A stretch of DNA of 64,000 nt from positions 483,025 to 547,024 of the forward strand of contig NZ_PZYY01000003.1 of the NCBI RefSeq assembly GCF_003047265.1. The letters run 5' to 3'. Shown in pieces: positions 32,724 to 41,394 of the stretch. Made by a program: the position numbers and the translations under genes. Source of the stretch: Nocardioides terrigena (lineage in GTDB: Bacteria > Actinomycetota > Actinomycetes > Propionibacteriales > Nocardioidaceae). Under the pieces are notes generated by a model that made no database searches, was not told the DNA's origin, and worked only from the letters and a program-made list of their open reading frames with translations. Positions within the stretch are counted from its first letter, which is position 1; every line of letters begins with the position of its first letter.

Positions 32724-33507
32724 CGGGCGCCTTGATGGCGGGGTGCGGGTCGTAGCCCTCGAGCGTGATGTGCTCGAGGTCGAAGCCGTCGATGGTCGTC
32801 ACGGACGGGTCGAGGGTGAGCGTCGGCAGCGGGCGCGGCTCGCGGGTGAGCTGCAGGCGCGCCTGCTCGACGTGGTTGGAGTAGAGGTGCGCGTCGCCGA
32901 TCGTGTGCACGAAGTCGCCCACCTCGAGCCCGGTCACCTGGGCGACCATGTGGGTGAGCAGGGCGTACGACGCGATGTTGAACGGCACGCCGAGGAAGAC
33001 GTCGCCGCTGCGCTGGTAGAGCTGGCAGGAGAGCTTGCCGTTCGCGACGTAGAACTGGATGAGCGTGTGGCACGGCGGGAGTGCCATGTCGGGCACGTCG
33101 GCGACGTTCCACGCGCTGATGATGTGGCGGCGGCTGTCGGGGTTGGTGCGGATCTGCTCGATCACCTGGGCGACCTGGTCGACGTGCCGGCCGTCCGGAG
33201 TCGGCCACGAGCGCCACTGGTATCCGTAGATGGGACCGAGGTCGCCGTCCGCGTCGGCCCACTCGTCCCAGATGGAGATGCCGCGGTCGTGCAGCCACTT
33301 CACGTTGGTGTCTCCGCGCAGGAACCACAGCAGCTCGCCGAAGATGCTGCGCGTGTGCACCTTCTTGGTGGTGACCAGCGGGAAGCCCTCCGAGAGGTCG
33401 TAGCGCGTCTGGTGGCCGAAGACGGAGAGCGTCCCGGTCCCTGTGCGATCGTCCTTGGCCACCCCGTCGTCGAGCAGGCGCTGGAGGAGGTCGAGGTAGG
33501 ACTGCAT
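32713..33507 (-). CDS. thyA: Thymidylate synthase (ThyA type)
   Basis: 264 aa folate-dependent dUMP methylase, close to E. coli ThyA length. The catalytic Cys lies in [13 protein letters not shown]; other signatures are [27 protein letters not shown] and [10 protein letters not shown]. It starts 9 nt after the phzF-like stop and overlaps the dihydrofolate reductase gene. A TAGCCT box or GAGGG lies just before its ATG, so it may also have its own start of transcription. Confidence 0.96.
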   Translation of the reverse strand: MQSYLDLLQRLLDDGVAKDDRTGTGTLSVFGHQTRYDLSEGFPLVTTKKVHTRSIFGELLWFLRGDTNVKWLHDRGISIWDEWADADGDLGPIYGYQWRSWPTPDGRHVDQVAQVIEQIRTNPDSRRHIISAWNVADVPDMALPPCHTLIQFYVANGKLSCQLYQRSGDVFLGVPFNIASYALLTHMVAQVTGLEVGDFVHTIGDAHLYSNHVEQARLQLTREPRPLPTLTLDPSVTTIDGFDLEHITLEGYDPHPAIKAPVAV

Positions 33508-33516
33508 GCCCTCAGG

Positions 33517-34344
33517 CTAGTCGCCGAGGTCGACCTCGCCCACGATGCGGGAGACGGTGTCGCCGGCCACCCAGACCGCGTCCCCCTCGCGGGACACGTG
33601 CACCCTCCCGGCCCGTCCCATCGCGGTGCCCTGGGCGGCGACGTACGCCGACGGCAGCGCGCCGCCGGCCAGCCACTGGCCGACCCCGGCGTTGAGGGAG
33701 CCGGTGACCGGGTCCTCGGTGACGCCCAGCGCCGGGCACATGGCCCGCACCTCGCACGCGGTGTCGCCGCCGTCGCGCGGACCGACGACCCCGATGTCCA
33801 TCCCCCCGAACTCGTGCCACGCCGGCTCGAGCGCGAGCACCGCCTCCGCGGACTCCAGCAGCACCCCGACCCAGCCGGGACCGTTGTCGATCCAGGCACT
33901 GTCGAGGACGTCGTCGCGACCGATCCGCAGCGCGCGCACGATCCGGTCCAGGTCCTCCTCGGACACCGGGCCGCTGCGGACCAGCGGCGGCGCCTCGAAG
34001 GCGAGCCGCTCGCCGCGGCGTACGGTCACGAGACCCGCGGCGCACTCCTGCACCACCACGCCGTCGGTGGCCGGCACTCCCCCGGCCTCGAGCCAGGCGT
34101 GCGCCGTGCCGAGGGTCGGGTGGCCGGCGAACGGCAGCTCGACGTCCGGCGTCAGGATCCGCACCCGGTAGTCGGCGGCGGGATCGGTCGGCGCGAGCAG
34201 GAACGTCGTCTCGCTGAGGTTGGTCCACCGCGCGAAGGCGCGCATCTGCTCGTCGGTCAGGCCGTCGGCGTCGTGGACGACGGCGACCGGGTTGCCGAGC
34301 ATCGGCAGGTGGGAGAAGACGTCGACCTGGCGGAAGGGGCGCAT
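33517..34344 (-). CDS. PhzF family isomerase-like protein
   Basis: 275 aa of the diaminopimelate-epimerase fold. The N-terminal FRQVDVFSHLPMLGNPVAVV and the catalytic Glu in WTNLSETTFLL are typical of PhzF, and GHPTLGTAHAWL and DPVTGSLNAGVGQWL are also conserved. Outside phenazine clusters the substrate is unknown, and nothing here points to phenazine synthesis. A TAGCGT box 6 nt before the ATG suggests a leaderless phzF-thyA-dfrA transcript. Confidence 0.88.
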   Translation of the reverse strand: MRPFRQVDVFSHLPMLGNPVAVVHDADGLTDEQMRAFARWTNLSETTFLLAPTDPAADYRVRILTPDVELPFAGHPTLGTAHAWLEAGGVPATDGVVVQECAAGLVTVRRGERLAFEAPPLVRSGPVSEEDLDRIVRALRIGRDDVLDSAWIDNGPGWVGVLLESAEAVLALEPAWHEFGGMDIGVVGPRDGGDTACEVRAMCPALGVTEDPVTGSLNAGVGQWLAGGALPSAYVAAQGTAMGRAGRVHVSREGDAVWVAGDTVSRIVGEVDLGD

Positions 34345-34350
34345 GGCATC

Positions 34351-34356
34351 ACGCTA
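34351..34356 (-). promoter_or_regulatory. -10 element of the phzF-like gene (leaderless)
   Basis: TAGCGT on the minus strand, 6 nt before the ATG. Confidence 0.45.
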
Positions 34357-34368
34357 GCGAGTGACTCC

Positions 34369-34402
34369 GACATGAAGACCTGTTCATGTCGTGTAGTCTT
34401 CA
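34369..34402 (+). promoter_or_regulatory. ArsR operator candidate overlapping its -10 box
   Basis: Two interleaved 7-bp dyads: GACATGA (34369-34375) with TCATGTC (34384-34390), and TGAAGAC (34373-34379) with GTCTTCA (34396-34402). The right arm overlaps a -10-like TAGTCT (34394-34399). The placement fits autorepression by the downstream ArsR protein. Confidence 0.5.
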
Positions 34403-34441
34403 CGTAGCCCCGAGCCCGGGGTCGACAGCAGAGGAGCCGGC

Positions 34442-34459
34442 ATGCAGGTGCGTCCGTGA
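34442..34459 (+). CDS. Five-residue leader ORF (MQVRP) coupled to the ArsR gene
   Basis: ATG-CAG-GTG-CGT-CCG-TGA preceded by GAGGAG with 5-nt spacing, the best ribosome binding site in the region. Its TGA overlaps the GTG start of the ArsR gene as GTGA, while that GTG has no good site of its own. This suggests ribosomes load at the mini-ORF and re-initiate. It could be chance, but the alternative leaves ArsR without an initiation signal. Confidence 0.45.
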   Translation: MQVRP

Positions 34460-34791
34460 GCGTCCCGTTGTACGAGGCGAAGGCCGAGTTCTTCAAGACC
34501 CTCGGGCACCCGGCACGCATCCGGATCCTGGAGCTGCTGTCCGAGCGCGACCACGCCGTGCACGAGCTCCTCGAGCGGATCGCCATCGAGCCCAGCAACC
34601 TGTCCCAGCAGCTGGCCGTCCTGCGCCGCGCGCGTCTCGTGGTGTCCCGACGCCAGGGCGGTGAGGTCACCTACTCGGTGAGCGCCCCGGAGGTCCGCGA
34701 CCTGCTGCTGGCCGCGCGTCGCATCCTGTCCGGTCTCGTCCTGGTCGACGACGAGCCGGCGGCCGACCGGTCCCCGAACCGACCCCGGTGA
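34456..34791 (+). CDS. ArsR/SmtB family transcriptional regulator without cysteines
   Basis: 111 aa winged-helix repressor: AEFFKTLGHPARIRILELLSERDHAVHELLERIAIEPSNLSQQLAVLRRARLV, then the wing VSRRQGGEVTYSVS. It has no Cys at all, so the classical thiol or metal sites of ArsR proteins are absent. The SulP gene begins inside its stop (GTGA), so regulator and transporter are co-translated. Probably represses this operon in response to an unknown ligand. Confidence 0.88.
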   Translation: MSVPLYEAKAEFFKTLGHPARIRILELLSERDHAVHELLERIAIEPSNLSQQLAVLRRARLVVSRRQGGEVTYSVSAPEVRDLLLAARRILSGLVLVDDEPAADRSPNRPR

Positions 34792-36488
34792 GGGGCTGGC
34801 TGCTCACGTCGGTCTCACGCACCGCCAGGCTGGTGCCGCGGAGGTCCGACTGGACGCACGCCCGTGTCGGCCGCGACCTCAGCGCCGGCCTGATGGTCGG
34901 GCTCATCGCGCTGCCGCTGGCCCTCGGCTTCGGCGTGAGCTCGGGCATGGGCGCCGGTGCCGGCCTGGTCACGGCGATCGTGGCCGGCGCGGTGGCGGCC
35001 GTGTTCGGCGGGAGCAGGGTCCAGGTGAGCGGCCCCACCGGTGCCATGACCGTCGTCCTGGTCCCGATCATCGCGGCGTACGGGCCCGACGGGGTGCTGG
35101 TCGTCGGCCTGCTCGCCGGCGTGATCCTCATCGGCCTCGGGTACGTCGGCGCGGGCCGGTTCATCCGCTACGTGCCGGTGCCCGTGGTCGAGGGCTTCAC
35201 GGTGGGGATCGCGGTCATCATCGCGCTCCAGCAGCTCCCGGCCGCCCTCGGCTCGGAGGTGCACGCCGAGAAGGTGCTCGTGCTCGCCTGGCTGGCCGTG
35301 CAGGCGTGGGCGACCGCCCCGGTCTGGACCCCCGTCGCCATGGCCGTCGCGGTGGTCGCCGGGATCCTCGCCCTGTCCCGGATCCGACCCGGACTGCCCG
35401 GGTCGTTGCTCGCCGTGGTCGTCGCCACCGCCGCCAACACGTGGCTGGACCTCGGAGCCGCCACCATCGGCCGGATCCCCAGCGGGATCCCGAGCCCGTC
35501 CCTGCCCGACGTCGCGTTCGGCGACCTCGACGCCCTGCTCCTGCCGGCCGTGGCGGTGGCGGCCCTGGCCGCACTGGAGAGCCTGCTGTCGGCGACGGTG
35601 GCCGACGCCATGAGCGTCGGACAGCGCCACGACTCGGACCGCGAGCTCGTCGGCCAGGGGCTGGCCAACCTCGCCGCCCCGTTGTTCGGCGGGATCCCGG
35701 CCACCGCGGCCATCGCCCGCACCGCCGTCAACGTCCGGTCGGGGGCCACCTCCCGGTGGGCCGCGCTCACCCACGCCGTCTTCCTGCTGCTCGTGGTGCT
35801 GCTGGCGGCGCGCTGGGTCTCCGAGATCCCGCTCGCGGCCCTGGCCGGGGTGCTGGTCGCCACCGCCGTGCACATGGTGCGGGTCTCCAGCCTGCGCGCC
35901 CTGGCCCGCTCGACCCGCGGCGACGCGGCCGTGCTGGCCGTCACGGCCGTCGCCACCGTCCTCGTCGACCTGGTGACCGCAGTCCTCCTGGGACTGGTCG
36001 TCGCCGGCTTCGTGGCCCTGCGCCAGACGGCCGCCACCGCCCGCCTCGACGAGATCCCCCTGGACGCGGGCGACCACACCGCCGAGGAGCAGTCGCTGCT
36101 CGACCAGCAGATCGTCGCCTTCCGCATCGACGGTCCGCTGTTCTTCGCCGCCGCCCACGACTTCCTCCTCGAGCTCGCCGAGGTCAGCAACGTCCGGGTC
36201 GTCGTCCTGCGGATGTCCCGCGTCACCACGATCGACGCCACCGGGGCGCACGTGCTGGCCGACACGATCAACCGCCTCGAGGGACGCGGCGTGACCGTGC
36301 TCCTCTCCGGGGTCCAGCCCCAGCACGAGCAGGTCCTCCGGGAGCTCGGCGTCCACGACCGGCTCGCGCACGAGCGGCACCTGTTCGACGACACCCCCAG
36401 CGCCATCGCCCATGCCCGGGTGCACGCCGCGCGCACCGAGCACGACCCCCTCAGCGGAGCCGCGCCCCCGGCTCCACCAGCCGCGTGA
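34788..36488 (+). CDS. SulP family anion transporter with STAS domain
   Basis: 566 aa. About 10-14 membrane segments from residue 30 (LSAGLMVGLIALPLALGFGVSSGM, the SulP signature region; VSGPTGAMTVVL) and a C-terminal STAS domain from about 440 (VAFRIDGPLFFAAAHDFL; TTIDATGAHVL, where Thr stands at the usual Ser). The family carries sulfate, bicarbonate or other anions; the substrate is not readable here. The start overlaps the ArsR stop by four bases. The 3' end overlaps the opposing membrane-protein gene by 38 bp. Confidence 0.9.
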   Translation: MRGWLLTSVSRTARLVPRRSDWTHARVGRDLSAGLMVGLIALPLALGFGVSSGMGAGAGLVTAIVAGAVAAVFGGSRVQVSGPTGAMTVVLVPIIAAYGPDGVLVVGLLAGVILIGLGYVGAGRFIRYVPVPVVEGFTVGIAVIIALQQLPAALGSEVHAEKVLVLAWLAVQAWATAPVWTPVAMAVAVVAGILALSRIRPGLPGSLLAVVVATAANTWLDLGAATIGRIPSGIPSPSLPDVAFGDLDALLLPAVAVAALAALESLLSATVADAMSVGQRHDSDRELVGQGLANLAAPLFGGIPATAAIARTAVNVRSGATSRWAALTHAVFLLLVVLLAARWVSEIPLAALAGVLVATAVHMVRVSSLRALARSTRGDAAVLAVTAVATVLVDLVTAVLLGLVVAGFVALRQTAATARLDEIPLDAGDHTAEEQSLLDQQIVAFRIDGPLFFAAAHDFLLELAEVSNVRVVVLRMSRVTTIDATGAHVLADTINRLEGRGVTVLLSGVQPQHEQVLRELGVHDRLAHERHLFDDTPSAIAHARVHAARTEHDPLSGAAPPAPPAA

Positions 36489-37170
36489 CGCAGCTGTAGG
36501 GCGTGCACAGGAGGAAGACCCGCCGCCCCGTCTCGGAGAGCCGCACGTAGGTGCCCGCCTCCGGGTTGGAGCTGAGCATCTCCACGAGGTGGAGCGTCGT
36601 GTCACTGGGACCGTCCACCGACTGCAGGATCCGGTCGTTGGGGTCGATCGGCGGGATGTTGTCGGTGGTGTCGCTGCCGAAGTCCACGCTCCCGGAGTAC
36701 GCCGACAGGTCACCGTCCGCGTCGACGCGCTGCACCTCGCCGTCGCGTCGCACGATCACGCCGTCCCCGTCGGCCACGAAGGGACCGAGGTCCGGCAGCG
36801 TCACCCGCACCTCGGCGAGGTGGAGGTCGGTGCCGTCGTACCACGGCACCGGCAGCGGGTTGGGCTCCTCCGCGACGGCCGGCGGCTGGGGCCGCAGCGA
36901 CCAGAGCACCCCCGCCAGGACGACCAGGAGCAGCACCCCCACGGCCCTCAAGGCGATCCGTCGGCGGCGAGGCCGGTCCAGCTCGAGCTCGACCTGGTCG
37001 CGCACCCGGGCCTCGACGTCGTCCTCGCGCTCGAGCCGGCGCCAGCCCCGCCGGCACCGGGCCAGGGCGCGGTCCACCGCGGCCTCCACGACCGGGCCGC
37101 CGCCGCGCTCCTCGACCAGCAGGTCGCGACGCGCCGCGACGAACGCGTCGTATCCCTCGTCCGTCGGCAT
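36451..37170 (-). CDS. Single-pass membrane protein of unknown function
   Basis: 239 aa, not recognised. A cytoplasmic N-terminal 80 residues rich in Arg and Glu precede one transmembrane helix (ALRAVGVLLLVVLAGVLWSL, about 75-95). An external domain of about 140 residues has short repeated beta-type motifs (DLHLAEVRVTLPDLGPFVADGDGVIVRRDGEV) and two late cysteines (LLCTPYSCV) that may form a disulfide. The N-terminal topology recalls membrane-tethered proteins next to sigma factors, but no partner is nearby. The ATG is chosen because GGAGG lies 5 nt before it; a GTG two codons earlier is too close to that site. Confidence 0.7.
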   Translation of the reverse strand: MPTDEGYDAFVAARRDLLVEERGGGPVVEAAVDRALARCRRGWRRLEREDDVEARVRDQVELELDRPRRRRIALRAVGVLLLVVLAGVLWSLRPQPPAVAEEPNPLPVPWYDGTDLHLAEVRVTLPDLGPFVADGDGVIVRRDGEVQRVDADGDLSAYSGSVDFGSDTTDNIPPIDPNDRILQSVDGPSDTTLHLVEMLSSNPEAGTYVRLSETGRRVFLLCTPYSCVTRLVEPGARLR

Positions 37171-37215
37171 CCGCACCTCCAGCGAGCGTTCGGCGCGGGT
37201 CGCGCGGCGGATGGG

Positions 37216-37986
37216 TCAGGCGGTGGCGTGGGCCATCGCGGCGCGGACGGTGAAGACCAGGTCCTCGCCGTCGCGCCAGGGCGTCGCGGCCTCGGCGAAG
37301 GCTGCTCGCATGTGCTCCTGCACGTCGGTCGACTGGGCGGCCCACGCGACGCCGAAGTTGCCCACCGTCGTCACCCCGGCCCAGAAGTCGTCCGGTCGCA
37401 CCCGCCAGTCCCACTCGGTGGTGCCGACCTCGGCCACGTCGAGCCCGGCCTCCGCGAGGAGGCCGCCCAGGCCCTCCGGCGAGCGCTCGAAGTCCAGCTC
37501 CGGGGCCAGCCGCGGCATGGTGGGACGCGCTGCGCCGGCGTCGTCCAGCAGGGCGTTCCACAGCGTCGCCTGCGGCGGCGGGAACGCCGGCCAGATGCTC
37601 GCCACGACGTGCCCACCGGCACGCGTCACGGGGGCGATCCCCCGGGCCGCGGCACGCGGGTCGTCGACGTGGTTGAGGACGAAGTTGGCGACGACGGCGT
37701 CGAAGGAGGCGTCGTCGTACGGCAGGTCGGGCAGCCCGCCGGGACGCACGTCGGCGGCGGACCGCGACGTCGCGAGGGCGACCATCTGGGGGTCCGGGTC
37801 GACGGCGTGCACGACGTGGCCGGCTGCCACGAGCGAGGCGGCGACGTGCCCCGAGCCGCAGCCGACGTCCAGCACCCGGGAGCCGGGAGGGACACGGTCC
37901 AGCAGCGTCCCGGTCGTGCCCGCGCAGAGCGTCGCGAAGGACCGGTCGTACGTCGCTGCGACGTCGGTCCAGAGGGCCTCGGCCAT
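37216..37986 (-). CDS. Class I SAM-dependent methyltransferase
   Basis: 256 aa. Rossmann-type fold with motif I VLDVGCGSGHVAASLVAAG, motif II acidic residues (VHAVDPDPQMVALA), and LPYDDASFDAVVANFVLNHVDDP, as in UbiE/Methyltransf_11 enzymes. Substrate unknown. The start ATG has GAGGA upstream. It lies between the small gcvT-linked gene (11 nt away) and the membrane protein gene, probably in one minus-strand operon headed by gcvT. Confidence 0.85.
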   Translation of the reverse strand: MAEALWTDVAATYDRSFATLCAGTTGTLLDRVPPGSRVLDVGCGSGHVAASLVAAGHVVHAVDPDPQMVALATSRSAADVRPGGLPDLPYDDASFDAVVANFVLNHVDDPRAAARGIAPVTRAGGHVVASIWPAFPPPQATLWNALLDDAGAARPTMPRLAPELDFERSPEGLGGLLAEAGLDVAEVGTTEWDWRVRPDDFWAGVTTVGNFGVAWAAQSTDVQEHMRAAFAEAATPWRDGEDLVFTVRAAMAHATA

Positions 37987-37997
37987 CGAGCGGGTCC

Positions 37998-38249
37998 TCA
38001 GGCGTGCAGCGACATCGGCCCGTAGACCTGCCGCTCGTGCTCGAAGAGCGTCACCGCGTCCACGCCGGCCTCGGCGAGGTCGGCGTACACCTCCCCCACC
38101 CACGACTCGGCGTCGGCCTGCGACGCGAAGCGCTGGTCGGCGTGCTCGGGGGCCTCCACCGTGGCGCCGTTGGCGTCCTCGAGGCGCCACCACCAGGGGC
38201 GCTCGGCGGCGTTGGGCTGGCGGAACGTCGGGGGCTGTCCGGGCAGCAT
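37998..38249 (-). CDS. Small conserved-looking protein coupled to gcvT
   Basis: 83 aa, function not recognised. WWWRLEDANGATVE is followed by DQRFASQADAESWVGEVYADLAEAGVDAVTLFEHERQVYGPMSLHA: a small alpha/beta protein without membrane segment, cysteine or obvious catalytic motif. Its ATG shares one base with the gcvT stop (TGATG), which strongly supports translation and a coupled start. Confidence 0.75.
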   Translation of the reverse strand: MLPGQPPTFRQPNAAERPWWWRLEDANGATVEAPEHADQRFASQADAESWVGEVYADLAEAGVDAVTLFEHERQVYGPMSLHA

Positions 38250-39358
38250 CAGGACTCCCTCACCGACGTGTCGACGAACGGCGGCCTGGTCAGCCGGAAG
38301 ATCTCGCGGCGCCCGCGCACGTCGACGCCGACCTCCGCGTCCTCGGCCACCATGGTCGGGATCAGCGCCAGGCCGATGCCCTTCTTGAGGGTCGGGGAGA
38401 ACGTGCCGGAGGTGATGTCGGCGAGCGGCACGTCCTGGGTCAGGGTGACGCCCATGCCGGGACGCGGGATGCCACGGCCGACGGCCACGAGGCCGCGGAG
38501 CCGGCGCTTCGGGCCGGCCTCCTTCTCGGCCACGAGGGCGTCCTTGCCCCAGAAGGCGTCCTTCTTCCAGCCGACCGCCCAGCCGAGGCCGGCCTGCACC
38601 GGGGTCACGTCGAGGCTGATGTCCTGGCCGTGCAGCGGGTAGCCCATCTCGGTGCGCAGGGTGTCGCGCGAGCCCAGGCCGCACGGGAGGATGCCGTGCT
38701 CGGCACCGGCCGCGAGGATCGCGTCCCACAGTCCGCGCGCGCCGTCGTTGGCGACGATCAGCTCGTAGCCGCGCTCGCCGGTGTAGCCGGTGCGGCAGAC
38801 CACGACGTCGGCACCCTCGAAGGGCGCCTCGACGAAGGACATGTAGTCGTGCCCGGTGGGCAGGCCGACGGACTCGAGGACCTCGTCGGACCGGGGTCCC
38901 TGCACGGCCAGCACGGCGTAGTCGCGGTGGTGGTCCGTGATGGTCACGCCCTCGGGCGCGGCGGCCAGCAGGCGGCGTACGACCTCGGCAGTGTTGGCGG
39001 CGTTGGGGACGAGGAGCACGTGCTCGTCGTCCTGGTAGTAGGCGATGAGGTCGTCGACGATGCCGCCGGTCCGCTCGTCGCAGCACAGCGTGTACTGCGC
39101 CTTGCCGGGCGGGAGCTTGCGCAGGTCGTTGGAGAGGGTCGCGTTGACGAAGTCGGCGGCACCCGTCCCGGTGATCATCACCTTGCCGAGGTGGCTCACG
39201 TCGAAGACGCCGACCGCCTCGCGGACGGCGGTGTGCTCCTTGACCACGCCGGAGGGGTATTCGAGGGGCATCGACCAGCCGCCGAACTCGGCGAGCTTGG
39301 CGCCCAGGGCGACGTGTGCCTCGTGGAGGGGCGACTGCGTCAGGGTCTGCTCGGACAT
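38249..39358 (-). CDS. gcvT: Glycine cleavage system aminomethyltransferase (T protein)
   Basis: 369 aa. Transfers the methylene group from lipoyl-bound GcvH to tetrahydrofolate. Motifs: [63 protein letters not shown] and [17 protein letters not shown]. No other gcv gene is in the window. The frame stays open upstream, but the ATG here gives the family N-terminus and has a TAGGTT box 7 nt before it. Divergent from pepA, as in other actinobacteria. Confidence 0.95.
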   Translation of the reverse strand: MSEQTLTQSPLHEAHVALGAKLAEFGGWSMPLEYPSGVVKEHTAVREAVGVFDVSHLGKVMITGTGAADFVNATLSNDLRKLPPGKAQYTLCCDERTGGIVDDLIAYYQDDEHVLLVPNAANTAEVVRRLLAAAPEGVTITDHHRDYAVLAVQGPRSDEVLESVGLPTGHDYMSFVEAPFEGADVVVCRTGYTGERGYELIVANDGARGLWDAILAAGAEHGILPCGLGSRDTLRTEMGYPLHGQDISLDVTPVQAGLGWAVGWKKDAFWGKDALVAEKEAGPKRRLRGLVAVGRGIPRPGMGVTLTQDVPLADITSGTFSPTLKKGIGLALIPTMVAEDAEVGVDVRGRREIFRLTRPPFVDTSVRES

Positions 39359-39365
39359 GCTCGGA

Positions 39366-39371
39366 AACCTA
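39366..39371 (-). promoter_or_regulatory. -10 element of gcvT (leaderless)
   Basis: TAGGTT on the minus strand, 7 nt before the gcvT ATG. Confidence 0.5.
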
Positions 39372-39400
39372 CCGCAGCGCGAGGTGTCGGACGCCTCGCC

Positions 39401-39406
39401 TAGCAT
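39401..39406 (+). promoter_or_regulatory. -10 element of pepA (leaderless)
   Basis: TAGCAT, 6 nt before the pepA GTG. The gcvT and pepA start codons are only 54 bases apart, so the two promoters share the gap back to back. Confidence 0.5.
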
Positions 39407-39412
39407 GCCCGG

Positions 39413-40936
39413 GTGACGACGACGTACACGCTTCGCAGCGCCAGCCCCGCCAAGACCCGCGCCGACGCCGTGGTGGTGGGCGTCCTGTCCACCGACAAGG
39501 GCCCGGTCCTCTGCGAGGAGGCCGCCGAGGTCGGTGAGGCGTGGGGACGCAAGCTGCGCCCGCTGCTGTCGTCGCTCGGCGTCACGGGTCGCGCCGGCGA
39601 GAGCGTCAAGATGCCGACCGCCGGCGTCGTCCGGACCCCGCTGCTCGTGCTGGTCGGTCTCGGCCCGGCCGCCGCCGACGGCTCGGTCACCCCCACCGCC
39701 GTACGCCGCGCCGCCGGTGTCGCCGCGCGGAGCGTGCCCAACGCCGCGTCGGTCGCCCTGGCCCTCCCGGCCGGCTCCCCGGAGCTCGTCGCGGCCGCCA
39801 CCGAGGGGCACCTGCTCGGCGGCTACACCTTCACCCGCCACAAGTCCGGCGACACCGAGGACACCACGGCCGGCGAGGTCGTCGTGCTGAGCCCGGTCGC
39901 CCGCAAGGCCGAGGCGATCACCGCCTTCGAGGAGGCGCAGGTCGTCGCCGGGGCCGTGATCACCTGCCGCGACTGGGTCAACGAGCCCCCCGGCCACCTC
40001 ACCCCGCCCGCCTTCGCCGACGCCGTCACCGCGGCGCACCGCGAGCTGACCAAGGGTCGCGGCGCCCCCAAGGTCACCCTGGAGGTCCTCGACGACAAGC
40101 AGCTCGCCGAGCTCGGCTTCGGCGGCACGCTCGCCGTCGGCAACAGCTCCGACGCCAAGCCCCGACTGGTCCGGCTGACGTGGGCGCCCAAGGGTGCGTC
40201 ACGGCACCTCGCGCTCGTCGGCAAGGGCATCACCTTCGACTCCGGCGGGCTCACCATCAAGCCGTCCAGCAGCATGGTCGGGATGAAGGGAGACATGGCC
40301 GGTGCAGCCGCCGTGATCGCGGCGACCTTCGCCATCGCCCGCCTCGGCCTCCCGGTCAAGGTCACGACCTACGCCCCCATGGCCGAGAACATGGTCTCCG
40401 GCACCTCGATGCGTCCCGGCGACGTCGTCACGATGTACGGCGGCACGACCGTCGAGATCGCCAACACCGACGCCGAGGGCCGGATGCTGCTCGGCGACGC
40501 GCTCCAGCTGGCCAGCGAGCAGGAGCCCGACGTCGTCGTCGACATCGCCACCCTGACCGGCCACCTCCAGATCGCCCTCGGCGACCGGGTCGGTGCCGTG
40601 CTCGGCACCGACGAGTCCGTCCGGGCGGTGCTCGACGCCGGCGCGGTCGCGGGCGAGCAGCTGTGGCCGATGCCGATTCCCGAGGAGATGAAGGAGCGGG
40701 TCACCTCGTCCAAGGTCGCCGACCTGCTCCAGCACGACTGGGTGCGCTGGGGCGGCGGCCTCTACGCCTCGGCGTTCCTGCGCGAGTTCACCGGCGGGCT
40801 GCCGTGGGCGCACATGGACATCGCGGGCAACGAGATCAACGGCGGCGGCCCTTACGGCCACGTGCCGTCCGGCGCGACCGGCTTCGGCGTGACGACGCTC
40901 GTCGCCTACGCCCGCAGCCTCGCCGCGTCCGACTAG
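39413..40936 (+). CDS. pepA: Leucyl (M17) aminopeptidase
   Basis: 507 aa cytosolic aminopeptidase. A variable N-terminal domain is followed by the M17 catalytic domain: [34 protein letters not shown] (metal-binding Lys and Asp) and the signature [17 protein letters not shown]. The GTG start is preceded by a -10 box rather than a ribosome binding site. It ends tail-to-tail with the next gene, sharing four bases (CTAG). Confidence 0.95.
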   Translation: MTTTYTLRSASPAKTRADAVVVGVLSTDKGPVLCEEAAEVGEAWGRKLRPLLSSLGVTGRAGESVKMPTAGVVRTPLLVLVGLGPAAADGSVTPTAVRRAAGVAARSVPNAASVALALPAGSPELVAAATEGHLLGGYTFTRHKSGDTEDTTAGEVVVLSPVARKAEAITAFEEAQVVAGAVITCRDWVNEPPGHLTPPAFADAVTAAHRELTKGRGAPKVTLEVLDDKQLAELGFGGTLAVGNSSDAKPRLVRLTWAPKGASRHLALVGKGITFDSGGLTIKPSSSMVGMKGDMAGAAAVIAATFAIARLGLPVKVTTYAPMAENMVSGTSMRPGDVVTMYGGTTVEIANTDAEGRMLLGDALQLASEQEPDVVVDIATLTGHLQIALGDRVGAVLGTDESVRAVLDAGAVAGEQLWPMPIPEEMKERVTSSKVADLLQHDWVRWGGGLYASAFLREFTGGLPWAHMDIAGNEINGGGPYGHVPSGATGFGVTTLVAYARSLAASD

Positions 40937-41292
40937 AGGCCGCCGGCCTTCTTGCGGCTGTTGTAGTCGCGCATCCGCTGCGGGATGCCGACGACGGCGG
41001 CGTCGTACGACGGCACCTGGTGCTTGTTGGCGAAGTCGTGCGCCCACTTGACGCTCGGCACCCGCCGGCGCGTCCACTCCCCGTCGTGGGCGACCAGGAG
41101 CAGCGTCACGTCACTGACGGCGGTGCGCGGCTCGACGAATCCCTCGACCCCCCGGTGGGTGGTGACGAAGTCGCTCAGGTGGGTGACGTCGTGCCCGTCG
41201 GCGGCGCGGACCCTGGTCGATCCGGTCCGCGTCGCATCACTGGCAGGACGTCGCGTGCGGCCGGAGCGACGGAATCGGTCGAAGAGTCCCAT
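40933..41292 (-). CDS. Hypothetical protein
   Basis: 119 aa, function not recognised. A basic N-terminus (MGLFDRFRRSGRTRRP) precedes a compact alpha/beta region ([61 protein letters not shown]). The ATG is chosen because the frame upstream runs antisense through lpd. Codon use fits the neighbours. It lies between pepA and lpd. Confidence 0.65.
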   Translation of the reverse strand: MGLFDRFRRSGRTRRPASDATRTGSTRVRAADGHDVTHLSDFVTTHRGVEGFVEPRTAVSDVTLLLVAHDGEWTRRRVPSVKWAHDFANKHQVPSYDAAVVGIPQRMRDYNSRKKAGGL

Positions 41293-41394
41293 GCCGACAT
41301 TCTGCCCGCCCGCGCGAAGTGACCCGGTGTGGACAGGCTCACGAAGAGTGCAAAGATGGGGCCCGATCCATCGGGAGAGAGCGGAAGGCATCAG

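Noticed and set aside
33517..34344. Phenazine biosynthesis from the PhzF homologue
   Set aside because: No other phz gene is nearby, and stand-alone PhzF-fold proteins are common in bacteria that make no phenazine.
38249..39412. A glycine riboswitch before gcvT
   Set aside because: Only 54 bases separate gcvT and pepA, and gcvT has a -10 box 7 nt before its ATG, leaving no room for a leader.
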